DNA of 64,000 bases, from NCBI GenBank assembly GCA_949295915.1, contig CASFNB010000001.1:101565-165564 (forward strand), in the 5' to 3' direction. Position numbers and translations under genes: made by a program. The first letter of the stretch is position 1. Each line of letters starts with the position of its first letter. Below are positions 17,522-27,230 of this stretch, piece by piece. The DNA is from an uncultured Pseudomonadota bacterium. Lineage in GTDB: Bacteria > Pseudomonadota > Alphaproteobacteria > RF32 > CAG-239. A model generated the notes under the pieces. The model saw only the letters and a program-made list of their open reading frames with translations, had not been told where the DNA came from and made no database searches.

Positions 17522-18292
17522 ATGGGTTACTTTAGTCAAAGAAAAAAACACGCGCGCCAAAATATGTTTATGCTGATTTCACTAGTGATATTGGCAATTA
17601 TATATTTGTTATTGTGGTTAGATAATGGCACATCATCTTTTTTAAAATCTTTACGCCATGCCCAATTTCATTTTTATCTGTATAATATTTTCTTGGTTCT
17701 ATATACATTATTTCATCGTCATCTGGCGTATATGTTTTTGGCATTAATGCTGCTGTTTTGCAACTATGGTTCTTTGGCCAAGAGCGCTCTTTTGTTTTTC
17801 AATCATGCGCCGGAAGGTTTCAATCAGTTAGAAGTTTCATATCATAAGGGAGAACAAAATTATCTGTCGGTGGATGGTAAATATGCCGTCACGCACCAAG
17901 GAAAATTGGAGCTTAGCCCGCATCTTTCCGCAGGTTTTGTTGAAATTCAAAACCAGCAAGACAAAGCAATTGTTGTTATCAATTTAGACTTTTCCAAAAA
18001 ATATGAAGCCGAATATCAAACCGCTTTTCGCAATTTAGAAAAATTTGTTATGGCGCAAAACGGTCCGGTTGTAATCGTTGGCGATTTTGGAATTCCGAGC
18101 TGGGATATTTTGTTCAGAGAATTTTTAACAAACACCGGTTTGAGCGTTAAAAATCGCATTCTTTTTACCGATGGCAAAAGTTCATTTCGTTTCTGGTTTG
18201 TTCCAAGTATCAATATATTAGGTTTTGATAATGTCGGAATAAAATCCATAATCATGAAGAACAATAATTTTCAAATCAAATTAGGTTATTGA
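17522..18292 (+). CDS. membrane protein with degenerate endonuclease/exonuclease/phosphatase-like domain
   Basis: The 256-residue protein has three hydrophobic segments in its first 100 residues (about 14-33, 50-64, 67-92), followed by a soluble part. That part carries PVVIVGDFGIPSWDILFREF followed by NTGLSVKNR, which matches the GDFN..pWS..F..L..tgL pattern of EEP-superfamily proteins with an N-terminal membrane region. The key Asn of GDFN is Gly here, and the final SDH motif reads GFDNVG. I infer an EEP-derived protein that has lost metal catalysis. Its coding end overlaps the convergent gene at 18286 by 7 nt. Confidence 0.55.
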   Translation: MGYFSQRKKHARQNMFMLISLVILAIIYLLLWLDNGTSSFLKSLRHAQFHFYLYNIFLVLYTLFHRHLAYMFLALMLLFCNYGSLAKSALLFFNHAPEGFNQLEVSYHKGEQNYLSVDGKYAVTHQGKLELSPHLSAGFVEIQNQQDKAIVVINLDFSKKYEAEYQTAFRNLEKFVMAQNGPVVIVGDFGIPSWDILFREFLTNTGLSVKNRILFTDGKSSFRFWFVPSINILGFDNVGIKSIIMKNNNFQIKLGY

Positions 18293-19758
18293 AGCTTTTG
18301 TAAATGAGTTTTGATAATTTCAATCAGTTCATCATCTTGGTTAGCTTGCGCATAGTCTAATGCGGTTTGAAAAGTTTTTAGTGCTTGTTCTTTATGTCCG
18401 ACACTAAGCTCAATTAAACCCATATTGGCATAATCAGTGGCAATTCCGCTCAAGCGATTGTTAACTTGCTCTAAGTCGAGCGATTGCTGGAACAAGCCTT
18501 TAGCGCGTTTAATTTCTTTTTTCTTCAAATAAATCAACCCCAAAAGATTATAGGCATTGGCAATATGAAAGTTGGTTTCATAATGTCTGTCTTTAGAGGT
18601 GATTTCGCGCAATATTTTTTCAGATTCGTCGAGTTTGTTTTGCTCATACAGAGCCAAAGCCATCAGGTGCAAATTTTCATATCCGGCAGAAAAGTTTTCC
18701 AATTGCTGATACAAATTTTTTGCTTCAAAAGTAAGCTGAATAACATCGGCATAGTTTTTTTGTGCCCAAGCGGAATATGCCAAAATCTCTTTACTGAAAG
18801 CAATGCCGGCGGGATTTTTTTCTTTTTGATGAATTTTAAGTGCTTTTGCGGCCATTTCTACAGCCGAAGTCGGATTGTCCTGCATCAGCCTGAGTTGTCC
18901 CTTCTGATTATAGATTTCTGCCGATTTTACATGTTGTTTGTTTTCGGCATAAAGGTTAAGAGCTTTATCATAATAATCTTCCGCTTCATCAAAACGTTTT
19001 TGAATTGCCATCAGCATGCCGAGATTACCGTAAATTTTAGCTTCTTCGTTTTTAAGATTGAGCGCTTGAAAAATTTTCAAAGCCGTATCAAACATCATTT
19101 GCGCCACATCGGAAATAATGGCGGTTCGATAGATGATTCCCGAAGCCATATAGGCGGAAGCTTCTTCATAAAAAGCTTTGAGTTTGTGAAAAATTTGTGC
19201 AGCTTGATTAGCGTGGACGGAAGCTGAAAGCAAATCTCCTTCTTTAGCATCGAAATAAGCTTGCAAAAAAAGACTGCGTGCAAGAGTATAATTTTTTTTG
19301 CCCGAGATCGGGAGGTTATCTAAACATTGTTTGGTTTTGGTAAAATCATTTTCACTAAAATAAAGCACGGCCAATTCGGCAATGGCAGCTTTGTTGTCAG
19401 GATTTTTTTTTATAAAAATTTCCCAATCGGCAAAATTTTTTTTAGAAGAAGCCATGGTTTTTAATACGAGAGCCAAAAACGCATTTTTGTGCTTTTTCAA
19501 AAAAGTTTCCGCGGTGCCGATTCTTCCGGCGGTCAAAGCAATCAAAGTTTTGTGTTGGCGTTTTTTCACCAGCATTTTAACAATCTGCATTAAATAAAAA
19601 ACGGAAACATAAGGTTCTTGTTTTTGTTTTTTATAAAGAGCCGCAAAAATCAGCTTATAAAAATGGCAAATTTTAATGTGATTATAATATCTTACGATTG
19701 GCCAAAAGCACAAAAAAAGAAAAAGCGGCAAACAAATATATTCAAAATATTTCATCAA
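18286..19758 (-). CDS. TPR-repeat protein with N-terminal membrane helix
   Basis: The 490-residue protein begins with a membrane helix (residues 8-24) and is then almost entirely helical repeats. Clear TPR units include AKIYGNLGMLMAIQKRFDEA, SAEIYNQKGQLRLMQDNP, AYNLLGLIYLKKKEIKRA and DYANMGLIELSVGHKEQA, in the manner of the Rapsyn/LGN-like TPR_12 arrays. It likely scaffolds proteins on one face of the inner membrane. No enzymatic motif is present. The upstream 80 bp separate it from the divergent protease gene at 19839. Confidence 0.8.
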   Translation of the reverse strand: MMKYFEYICLPLFLFLCFWPIVRYYNHIKICHFYKLIFAALYKKQKQEPYVSVFYLMQIVKMLVKKRQHKTLIALTAGRIGTAETFLKKHKNAFLALVLKTMASSKKNFADWEIFIKKNPDNKAAIAELAVLYFSENDFTKTKQCLDNLPISGKKNYTLARSLFLQAYFDAKEGDLLSASVHANQAAQIFHKLKAFYEEASAYMASGIIYRTAIISDVAQMMFDTALKIFQALNLKNEEAKIYGNLGMLMAIQKRFDEAEDYYDKALNLYAENKQHVKSAEIYNQKGQLRLMQDNPTSAVEMAAKALKIHQKEKNPAGIAFSKEILAYSAWAQKNYADVIQLTFEAKNLYQQLENFSAGYENLHLMALALYEQNKLDESEKILREITSKDRHYETNFHIANAYNLLGLIYLKKKEIKRAKGLFQQSLDLEQVNNRLSGIATDYANMGLIELSVGHKEQALKTFQTALDYAQANQDDELIEIIKTHLQKLQ

Positions 19759-19838
19759 TCTTTACGCAATGTTAGTGTTTATTTTTTATATTGAAGATAA
19801 TAACAAGTGCAAACATATATGTATAGGGGTTTTTTACA

Positions 19839-22268
19839 ATGGCAATAACAAAACTGACGTCAGACCAACTTTATACACGTTGCGACCCGAAAAGCTTTGA
19901 TTTTAACACCACGGCAGAATTGGAAGAGCGTCTTTCCGCTTTAGGGCAAGACAGAGCCTTAAGTGCGGTTGAAATCGGCATAAATATCAAATCCAAAGGC
20001 TACAACCTGTTCTGCTTGGGACCTGAAGGCACGGGTAAAACCAGTTTGGTAAAAAGGGTTTTGAAGCAAGAAGCTTTAACTCGCCCGACCCCTGATGATT
20101 GGGCCTATGTTTACAATTTTGATGAACCTCATAAACCATTGGCAATCAATTTTCCTGCCGGAAGCGCACCTGATTTTGCCAAAGATATTGATTCTTTGAT
20201 TGAAGAGCTTTCAGCTACGATTCCCACCATTTTAGATAGTGATGAATATAAAGCCGCCATCAGCATTGTTCGTGAAAAATATAAGCAAAAGAAAGAAGAA
20301 TATATCAAAATTCTGCAAAAGAAAGCCAAAGGCAAGAGTGTATCTTTGTTACACATGCCGGTAGGCTTAGTGGTAGCACCGGTTAAAAATGGCGAGGTTT
20401 TGAGCCCTGAGGCTTTTGATGAATTGCCGGAAGAAGAGAAAAAGTCATTGCTTGAAGACTTAAATGCCATGCAGGCAGAAATTGAAGATTCGGCACAAGA
20501 CTTACCGCAATGGGAAGAAAAACAACGCAAAGAAACCGAACAACTCAAAGAAAAATTCATCAAGAACTCTATCAAAAAACCGATAGATGAGTTAAGAGGC
20601 AAATACAAAAGCAACAAAAAAGTTGGTGAATTTTTGAAAAATATTCAAAAATACATGGTCGAAAATGTAGATGAATTTATGCCCGAAACAGAAAACAACA
20701 ACGGTGGTGAAGATGCTTTAGCCATGCTTTTCTCAAAAATGAACAAGCAGGAAGAAGACAAATTTGCCAAGTTCAAGGTCAATGTTGTTGTCAAACAAGA
20801 ACCCGATTCCGGTGCGCCGATTATTCTGCTTGATCACCCGACCCAAGGCAACTTAGTTGGTAGAGTAGAGCGTGTTCAACAATATGGTGCTTTGTTGACT
20901 GACTTTACCTTGATTAAAGCCGGTGCTTTGCATCAAGCCAACGGTGGTTTCTTGCTGATAGATGCCCGTAAATTGTTGTTACAACCTTTTGCTTGGGATT
21001 CATTGAAACGAGCCATTGCCTCTAAAAGCATTAAGATTGAGGCTCCGAGCGATGAAACCAGCTTCACCACCATTTCTCTTGATCCCGAGCCGATTCCCTT
21101 GGATGTTAAAGTCATTTTAACCGGCGATTCCGAGCTTTATGAGTTGCTTTCCGAACGTGATCCCGATTTTTCAGATTACTTCAAAGTTGAAGCAGACTTT
21201 GGCGTTATCATGGATAGAACCCATGAAAATGAGTTGGAATATGCCAAATTGATAGGCTCTTTGAGCAAGAAAAAACACCTGCGCTCACTCAATCGTCAAG
21301 CCGTTGCCAAAGTGATTGAATATTCTTCTCGCTTGGCTGAAGATTCTCGCAAATTGACCGCGCATATTTCTTCCATCGGCGATTTGTTGCGTGAAGCTGA
21401 TTATTGGGCACGAAAATCAAAATCCAACCAAATCGGCAAAAACCATATTGAACAAGCCATCGATGCGCAAATTTATCGTTCTGACCGCATCAAACAACTG
21501 ATGTTGGAACAAATTGATGAAGGCACCATTTTGATGGATGTTGAAGGAGAAAGAGTAGGGCAGATTAATGGTCTGGTCGTTTATAATTTCTCTCGCAACA
21601 GCTTTGGTAAACCCTCACGCATTACCACACAGGTTCGCATTGGTCGAGGTGAGTTCTTGAACATTGAAAGAGAAATTGAGCTCTCGGGTCCAATTCATAC
21701 CAAAGGCGTGCTCATTTTGCAAAGTTTGATTGCGAACCGTTTTGCCAAATATAAGCCCATGTCTTTGTCTGCCTCAATAGTGTTTGAGCAATCTTACGGC
21801 GGCGTAGACGGCGATAGTGCTTCTTCAACCGAATACTATTGCTTGATTTCTGCTTTGACTGAAGTGCCGATTAAACAAAGCATTGCCGTTACCGGTTCTA
21901 TCAATCAGTTCGGTGAGATTCAGCCTATCGGCGGTGTTAATGAGAAGATTGAAGGCTTCTTTGATGTCTGCAAACACCGTGGCTTGACCGGCAAACAAGG
22001 CGTTATCATTCCTCGAACCAATGTTAAAGATTTGATGTTGAGAGAAGATATTTTAACTGCGGTTGATGAAGGAATGTTCACCATCTATGCCATTGACCAT
22101 GTGGATGACGGTATTGAAATTTTGACCGGAATTCCTGCCGGAAAAGAAGGCAAAGACAGAAAATATCCAAAGGGAAGCATTAATTATAGAGTTCAGCAAA
22201 AACTGGATGAATATTATAAATATTATGTAAAATATGCCAAAGAAACGCACGGCAGCTTAGGTAAATAA
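19839..22268 (+). CDS. ATP-dependent Lon-family protease, LonB/YcbZ-like
   Basis: The 809-residue protein has a Walker A GPEGTGKT at residues 61-68, an inserted helical/coiled region (about 120-290), the ADRTHENELEYAKL-like lid segment, and a C-terminal Lon protease domain. The serine-lysine dyad is visible as Ser in GVDGDSASSTEYY and Lys in GGVNEKIEGFF. It belongs to the AAA_32/Lon-homologue family, not to classical LonA with its N-terminal substrate domain. It degrades unfolded or specific proteins in the cytoplasm. It is monocistronic, with a strong terminator at 22280-22314. Confidence 0.88.
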   Translation: MAITKLTSDQLYTRCDPKSFDFNTTAELEERLSALGQDRALSAVEIGINIKSKGYNLFCLGPEGTGKTSLVKRVLKQEALTRPTPDDWAYVYNFDEPHKPLAINFPAGSAPDFAKDIDSLIEELSATIPTILDSDEYKAAISIVREKYKQKKEEYIKILQKKAKGKSVSLLHMPVGLVVAPVKNGEVLSPEAFDELPEEEKKSLLEDLNAMQAEIEDSAQDLPQWEEKQRKETEQLKEKFIKNSIKKPIDELRGKYKSNKKVGEFLKNIQKYMVENVDEFMPETENNNGGEDALAMLFSKMNKQEEDKFAKFKVNVVVKQEPDSGAPIILLDHPTQGNLVGRVERVQQYGALLTDFTLIKAGALHQANGGFLLIDARKLLLQPFAWDSLKRAIASKSIKIEAPSDETSFTTISLDPEPIPLDVKVILTGDSELYELLSERDPDFSDYFKVEADFGVIMDRTHENELEYAKLIGSLSKKKHLRSLNRQAVAKVIEYSSRLAEDSRKLTAHISSIGDLLREADYWARKSKSNQIGKNHIEQAIDAQIYRSDRIKQLMLEQIDEGTILMDVEGERVGQINGLVVYNFSRNSFGKPSRITTQVRIGRGEFLNIEREIELSGPIHTKGVLILQSLIANRFAKYKPMSLSASIVFEQSYGGVDGDSASSTEYYCLISALTEVPIKQSIAVTGSINQFGEIQPIGGVNEKIEGFFDVCKHRGLTGKQGVIIPRTNVKDLMLREDILTAVDEGMFTIYAIDHVDDGIEILTGIPAGKEGKDRKYPKGSINYRVQQKLDEYYKYYVKYAKETHGSLGK

Positions 22269-22279
22269 TAAAAAGCAAA

Positions 22280-22314
22280 ACAGGCAGCCGAATAAAAAGC
22301 TGTCTGTTTTTTTT
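22280..22314 (+). terminator. terminator after the Lon-family gene
   Basis: ACAGGCAGC (22280-22288) pairs with GCTGTCTGT (22299-22307) with one mismatch and is followed by eight T residues. Confidence 0.85.
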
Positions 22315-22328
22315 GTGATGTGAAAAAG

Positions 22329-22814
22329 ATGTATAAGATTCTTTTTGTATGTACGGGAAATATTTGTCGTTCGCCAACGGCAGACGGCTATATGAAAAAA
22401 ATTGTTAAAGAAGCCGGTTTGAGCGATAAAATCTATGTCGATTCGGCAGCCACTTCCAGCTATCATCAAGGTGATGCGCCGGATATGCGCTCGGTTGAGT
22501 GTGCTTTGCAGCATGGACTGGATATCAGAAGTTTGCGTTCGCGTCCGGTCAGAGCCGAAGACTTTGCCGAGTTTGATTTAATTTTGGCTTTTGATTCGCA
22601 TAATATCTGGAATTTGGATATAAAGCGTCCGCAGGGAGATAATAGATATAATCATGCAATCATAAAAAAACTTCTGGAATATGCGCCGGCATACGGAGAG
22701 GATATTCCTGATCCTTATTACGGCAATGACGGTTTTGAAAATGTTTATCAAATGATATCTGCCGCTTGTGATAATCTGTTGGAAGAATTGAAAGCACAAT
22801 TTAAACCCGATTGA
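22329..22814 (+). CDS. low-molecular-weight protein-tyrosine phosphatase
   Basis: The 161-residue protein begins MYKILFVCTGNICRSPTADG, containing the CX5R phosphate loop (CTGNICRS) at residues 8-15, and has the general-acid motif DPYYG near residue 125. It hydrolyses phosphotyrosine or related phospho-monoesters in the cytoplasm and often acts with bacterial tyrosine kinases in polysaccharide control. I prefer the ATG at 22329; a GTG 9 nt earlier is possible. Its 3-prime end overlaps the convergent yejB by 14 nt with no terminator between. Confidence 0.9.
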   Translation: MYKILFVCTGNICRSPTADGYMKKIVKEAGLSDKIYVDSAATSSYHQGDAPDMRSVECALQHGLDIRSLRSRPVRAEDFAEFDLILAFDSHNIWNLDIKRPQGDNRYNHAIIKKLLEYAPAYGEDIPDPYYGNDGFENVYQMISAACDNLLEELKAQFKPD

Positions 22815-23871
22815 AATTGATGCGCGGGTCAACCAGAGAATAAGTAATATCACTGATGAGCTTTAAGACAAGCCCGAGTAGGGCAAAGATATAAAGCGTG
22901 CCGAAAATAACCGGATAATCGCGCGTCATAATCGCCTCATATCCTAAAAGTCCCAAGCCGTTGAGGGAGAAAATCACCTCAATCAGAAGCGCCCCGCTGA
23001 ACAGCATCTTGATGAGAAGAGATGGAAAACCGGCAATCACAATCAACATCGCGTTACGAAAAACATGCCCGTAAAGAATTTGATTTTGAGAGAGTCCTTT
23101 AGCTTTGGCGGTGAGCACATATTGCTTATTAATTTCATCAAGAAAAGAGTTTTTTGTAAGCATGGTAAGAGAGGCAAAACCGCCGATAACCATGGCTAAA
23201 ACCGGTAGGGTGATATGCCAAAAATAGTCAGCAATTTTGCCGATAAAAGAGAGTTGTTCCCAATTATCGGAAGTCAACCCGCGCAACGGAAACCATTGCA
23301 GATATGTTCCGCCGGCAAGAAAGACAATGAGAAAGACGGCAAACAAAAATACAGGAATGGCTGAGCCGAGAATAACCGCAAAAGAGCTCCAAATATCAAA
23401 AGCAGAACCATCGGTTACGGCTTTTTTTATGCCGAGCGGAATGGCAATCAGATAAATGATTAAGGTTGACCATAACCCCAAAGAAACCGAAACCGGCATA
23501 CGCTCAATAATGAGCTCTACTACGGTTTTGTCTTGATAAAAGCTTTTGCCGAAATCAAAACAAGCATAGTCTTTAAGCATCTTGAAAAAACGAATATGCG
23601 CTGGTTGGTCAAAACCAAATTGTTTTTTGAGTTCATTGACCAAATCTTCCGGCACACCTTGTGCACCTTGATAAGCATTGTTGGTGCTGAGGTTCATTTG
23701 TGTTGTGCCGGATATTTGAGATGTGGCATTCACATTCATGCCGCGATATTTTGCAAGAGTGTGCTCAATCGGTCCTCCGGGGGCAAATTGCACAATCACA
23801 AAATTGATGCACAAAATGCCAAGCAAAGTAAGCGGAATAAGTAGGATTCGTTTTAAAATATAATTTCTCAT
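22801..23871 (-). CDS. yejB: peptide ABC transporter permease YejB
   Basis: This 356-residue inner-membrane protein has a first membrane helix at residues 8-28, the FAPGGPIE motif, a periplasmic loop, and five further helices with the EAA loop KQYVLTAKAKGLSQNQILYGH before the last helices. It ends SLVDPRINFNRV, typical of the DppB/YejB group. With YejA it imports oligopeptides (microcin C-like in Enterobacteria). The start overlaps the yejA stop by 4 nt. The second permease (YejE) and the ATPase (YejF) that complete the transporter are not encoded next to it. Confidence 0.88.
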   Translation of the reverse strand: MRNYILKRILLIPLTLLGILCINFVIVQFAPGGPIEHTLAKYRGMNVNATSQISGTTQMNLSTNNAYQGAQGVPEDLVNELKKQFGFDQPAHIRFFKMLKDYACFDFGKSFYQDKTVVELIIERMPVSVSLGLWSTLIIYLIAIPLGIKKAVTDGSAFDIWSSFAVILGSAIPVFLFAVFLIVFLAGGTYLQWFPLRGLTSDNWEQLSFIGKIADYFWHITLPVLAMVIGGFASLTMLTKNSFLDEINKQYVLTAKAKGLSQNQILYGHVFRNAMLIVIAGFPSLLIKMLFSGALLIEVIFSLNGLGLLGYEAIMTRDYPVIFGTLYIFALLGLVLKLISDITYSLVDPRINFNRV

Positions 23872-25784
23872 TTTTTACGTTCCGATTGAGGTTTAACCCA
23901 CCATGTATGGGGTTGAAAACCGGCTTTGTCGTTGTTTTTCGGATAATCCAAGCGCTGGTTATATGCCACACGATTATAGGAAGTATACCATTGCGGAATA
24001 AGATAATATTCATGGCGCATCACACGATCAAAAGCATGGAGTGCAGCCAGATAATCTTCTTTTTCGTGCGCTTGCACAATCTTGTTAAGAAGTTCATCAA
24101 TAACCGGATTCTTCACGCCGGCAATATTATAACTGCCGTGAATATCGGCGGCTTGAGAGCCCCACATTTCTTTTTGCTCATTCCCCGGCATTTGGCTCAC
24201 CGGGAAAGAAACAATTGCCATATCAAAGTCAAAATTATCTAAACGGTTTTTGAAGATGTTAACTTCCAAGTTGCGGAATGTAGCTTTGATTCCTATTTTC
24301 TCAAGATTTTTTAAGAAAGGAAGCATCACGCGGGTAAAGCTTGAGCCGTTAGCATTATTGCTCAAAATTTCAAATTCAAGCGGTTGACCGGTTTTTAAGT
24401 TGGTCATCTTACCGTCAACAAAATCATAGCCGCCAAGCTTGAGCAGACGTACGGCCTCTTTAAGGTTTTTGCGGTTGTCTGCAATGGTTTTGAAGCTTGG
24501 ATTTTTGGGTAAATCTCCAAAAACTTCCGCTGAAATTTGGTCTCTGAAAGGGGCAAGAAGAGCCAGCTCTTTACCTTTGGGCTTTCCGGTCGCGGCCATT
24601 TCGGTATTGGAAAAATAGCTGTCCAAACGCGAATATTGATTATAAAAAAGTTTTTCATTTGCCCAATCAAAGTTAAATACTTGTGCTATGGCTTGACGCA
24701 CGAACTTATTGTGAAATTGCGGTTTGCGTAGATTAAAAGCAAAACTTTGCAAAATAGCGGTGCGATTATGCGGTAACTCGGCTTTGATGATTTTGCCGCT
24801 TTTAACCAGATTGTTGTCATAGCCGGTTGCCCAAATTTTGGCGATGTATTCTTCTCTCAAGTCAATATTACCGGAAAACAGAGCTTGCAAAGTAACGGTC
24901 GTGTCTTGATAATAGTCATAGCGGATGGTATCAAAATTGAAAAATCCTTTACGAGAAGGAAGGTCTTTCGCCCAATAATTCGGATTCCTTTTCAAAACGA
25001 CAAATTTGCTCGGTTCAAATTTACTGATAATATAAGGACCGCTGCCCAGAGGTGGAGTGAGAGAAGGTTTGGCAAAATCTTTGCCGTCCCAATCTTTTTT
25101 TGAAAAGATGTAAATTTGTGAAAGAATAAGCGGCAATTCTTTATTTTGCGTGCCTTTTTTGAAATAAAAACGCACATGGCGGTCATTTACTTTTTCCACG
25201 CGCTCTACATCGGCATAATAAATTTTGTACAGAGGAGCTCCTTTGGTAATCAGGCTGTTAAAAGAAAAAATCACGTCATCGGCGGTAACGGGCGAACCGT
25301 CGGAAAACTTGGCTTTGGGGTTAAGGATAAAACCGACAAAAGAGTTGTCGGCAGGCAGCTCAAACTTTTGTGCAATGAGAGGATAGACGGTAGAATAATC
25401 ATCATTTGGCACCACACCGAGCGTATCTAGGGTGAGAGCCACGGTTTCGGTTGAGGCAATTCCTTTAAAAATAAACGGGTTAAAACTATCAAACGTGCCA
25501 TAAGCCGGCATAACCACGCGTCCGCCTTTGGGCGCATCGGGTTTCACAAAGTCAAAAGAAGTAAAATCATCATCATATTTTGCTTGACCATATAAGGCTA
25601 AATGATTGGCAACATAAACCTTTGCTTGAGCAATAAAAGCAAACAAGCAGCATAGAAGCAAGCAGATACGGAAAGCGGCTTTATTTATTATAGTTGCTTT
25701 CGTCGGTCCATCCTCCGAAGGGATAAGATAATACTTCTTCTTGAGTTTCTTTTGCGACAACATTTTCAGATGTAGTTTCTTCAA
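23868..25784 (-). CDS. yejA: extracellular solute-binding protein, family 5 (YejA)
   Basis: The protein (638 residues from the first ATG) is a cluster C binding protein for oligopeptides. Family marks are YGQAKYDDDFTSFDFVKPDAPKGG near the mature start, KFSDGSPVTADDVIFSF, GSGPYIISKFEPS and a C-terminal YLIPQWYTSYNRVAY. The hydrophobic signal core (ICLLLCCLFAFIAQA) lies only at residues 40-55, giving a very long n-region, because the ATG codons at 25784 and 25763 lie inside the upstream gene, overlapping it by 83-104 nt. No ATG lies nearer the signal core, so the true start is uncertain. It is translationally coupled to yejB. Confidence 0.88.
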   Translation of the reverse strand: MKKLHLKMLSQKKLKKKYYLIPSEDGPTKATIINKAAFRICLLLCCLFAFIAQAKVYVANHLALYGQAKYDDDFTSFDFVKPDAPKGGRVVMPAYGTFDSFNPFIFKGIASTETVALTLDTLGVVPNDDYSTVYPLIAQKFELPADNSFVGFILNPKAKFSDGSPVTADDVIFSFNSLITKGAPLYKIYYADVERVEKVNDRHVRFYFKKGTQNKELPLILSQIYIFSKKDWDGKDFAKPSLTPPLGSGPYIISKFEPSKFVVLKRNPNYWAKDLPSRKGFFNFDTIRYDYYQDTTVTLQALFSGNIDLREEYIAKIWATGYDNNLVKSGKIIKAELPHNRTAILQSFAFNLRKPQFHNKFVRQAIAQVFNFDWANEKLFYNQYSRLDSYFSNTEMAATGKPKGKELALLAPFRDQISAEVFGDLPKNPSFKTIADNRKNLKEAVRLLKLGGYDFVDGKMTNLKTGQPLEFEILSNNANGSSFTRVMLPFLKNLEKIGIKATFRNLEVNIFKNRLDNFDFDMAIVSFPVSQMPGNEQKEMWGSQAADIHGSYNIAGVKNPVIDELLNKIVQAHEKEDYLAALHAFDRVMRHEYYLIPQWYTSYNRVAYNQRLDYPKNNDKAGFQPHTWWVKPQSERKK

Positions 25785-27078
25785 AAGAAGATTTTTTCAT
25801 ATTCTCCCACTCTTTACGCAAATCATTTAGTGTTTTTTGCGTATTGGAAATCGGCACGCTGATGGGTTCGGGTTGAATATCTAATTTGTTTTCTGTGCTC
25901 ATATTAAAAGAAGGGGGCGTTTTTTCCTCGGAATGATTAACTATAAGCTCTTGATTATTTTCATTTTCTTGAATGGAAGAAATAACAATTTCAGGAGCGG
26001 AAATTTTTTCCTCTTCGTTAGGAAGTTCAATTGTCGGAGTCTTTTCATCCTCTGCAAATAAAGTTTCTTCTTTTTCTGTTTTGTTCGGACCGAAACTGCG
26101 TTCCAAGGCAATAGAGAATGGATCACGAACATTAGATTCTGCCGGAGCGGTTACGGGTTCTTTATCTTTTTTGATAAAAGAACCGATTTTGGAAGACAAA
26201 CCGCTAAGCAGAGAAGAATGTTTTTTCTCAGGGATGGGAGTTTTTTCGGCAGCTGCGGGAGAAGGAGAATAAACAGGAGCTTTTTCTTGCTGTGTTTCTC
26301 TTTCGGGCACGGGAGCCTTAAAGTCTAAATTATTTTCCGATTTATTAAAAGAAACTTCGCGATATTTTCTGATTTCATCGGCAAGCGGAGCCAAAATCGT
26401 AAATACTTTTCCAAAAACACCGGTTTCAATCACATTTAAGAACACGCGTTCACTGTCATGTTTGTTCAAGAGGGTTAAGATATTTTGGTAACGAGCGCAA
26501 AATTCTAAAATAGTGCCGGCAAGAACCACGTCGTTTTGCGATTTTTCATAAAGGCGCATTTGAAAATTAGGCTGATTTTGGTTGATTTCAATAATCACTT
26601 TCCCCAAAGCCCATTTTCCGCCGTTTCTGACGCGGCTCCAAAGGGATTCAATTTGTTCGCGAGAAGCCAAAGCGGCACGATTAATAATCTCGGCAATAAG
26701 CTCGTTCATATCAGAAATGAGAATATCAAAACGGTTGAGAATAAAGCCGTCTTTGATCTGTTGTTCGGATTCGAGCATGATACGAGCAACCAAGTCGGTG
26801 TATTCCTGATTTTTGCGTAGTTGTAAAAAGAGCTGATAAAGAGCTTTAGCGTTTTTTTGGTTGTTGATATGTTGGTTGATGTAACCGAAAACCATCCATA
26901 AAACAAGAACGGGAAGAACCACTAGAGCCACATAGATAGAGATATCGACAATGCCCAAAGAGCTGAATTTTATACCAATGGTATTGTCTTGAACATAAGC
27001 CACAGCATAAATCAGCCATAAAAGGCTGGAAAAAATAGCGGCAAAAAAAGAAAACGCCAGCACGTGGTTTCTCCTCAT
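25681..27078 (-). CDS. two-helix membrane protein with long disordered tail
   Basis: I do not recognise this 465-residue protein. Two membrane helices (about 7-27 and 43-65) are followed by a helical cytoplasmic domain (about 75-240) with a regular RKNQEYTDLVARIMLESEQQ segment and a possible coiled coil. From about 245 onward it is disordered, rich in Glu, Pro and Ser, with the repeated style EEKTP/EEEKIS. No enzymatic motif is seen. Its 3-prime end overlaps yejA by about 100 nt, an unusually long same-strand overlap that may mean coupling. It is divergent from accA. Confidence 0.65.
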   Translation of the reverse strand: MRRNHVLAFSFFAAIFSSLLWLIYAVAYVQDNTIGIKFSSLGIVDISIYVALVVLPVLVLWMVFGYINQHINNQKNAKALYQLFLQLRKNQEYTDLVARIMLESEQQIKDGFILNRFDILISDMNELIAEIINRAALASREQIESLWSRVRNGGKWALGKVIIEINQNQPNFQMRLYEKSQNDVVLAGTILEFCARYQNILTLLNKHDSERVFLNVIETGVFGKVFTILAPLADEIRKYREVSFNKSENNLDFKAPVPERETQQEKAPVYSPSPAAAEKTPIPEKKHSSLLSGLSSKIGSFIKKDKEPVTAPAESNVRDPFSIALERSFGPNKTEKEETLFAEDEKTPTIELPNEEEKISAPEIVISSIQENENNQELIVNHSEEKTPPSFNMSTENKLDIQPEPISVPISNTQKTLNDLRKEWENMKKSSFEETTSENVVAKETQEEVLSYPFGGWTDESNYNK

Positions 27079-27230
27079 AATTGTTAGAAACAGCCAATAA
27101 TTATGAGATATAGTAGTATAATTATGCGATATTTCAACGAAAATTTACACAATATTACAAAATAAGAGTCGAAAGATAAAAAAAAATGTGTTATGACCAT
27201 GTTCAGGTAAAACAAAATAAGAGAAGTTGA

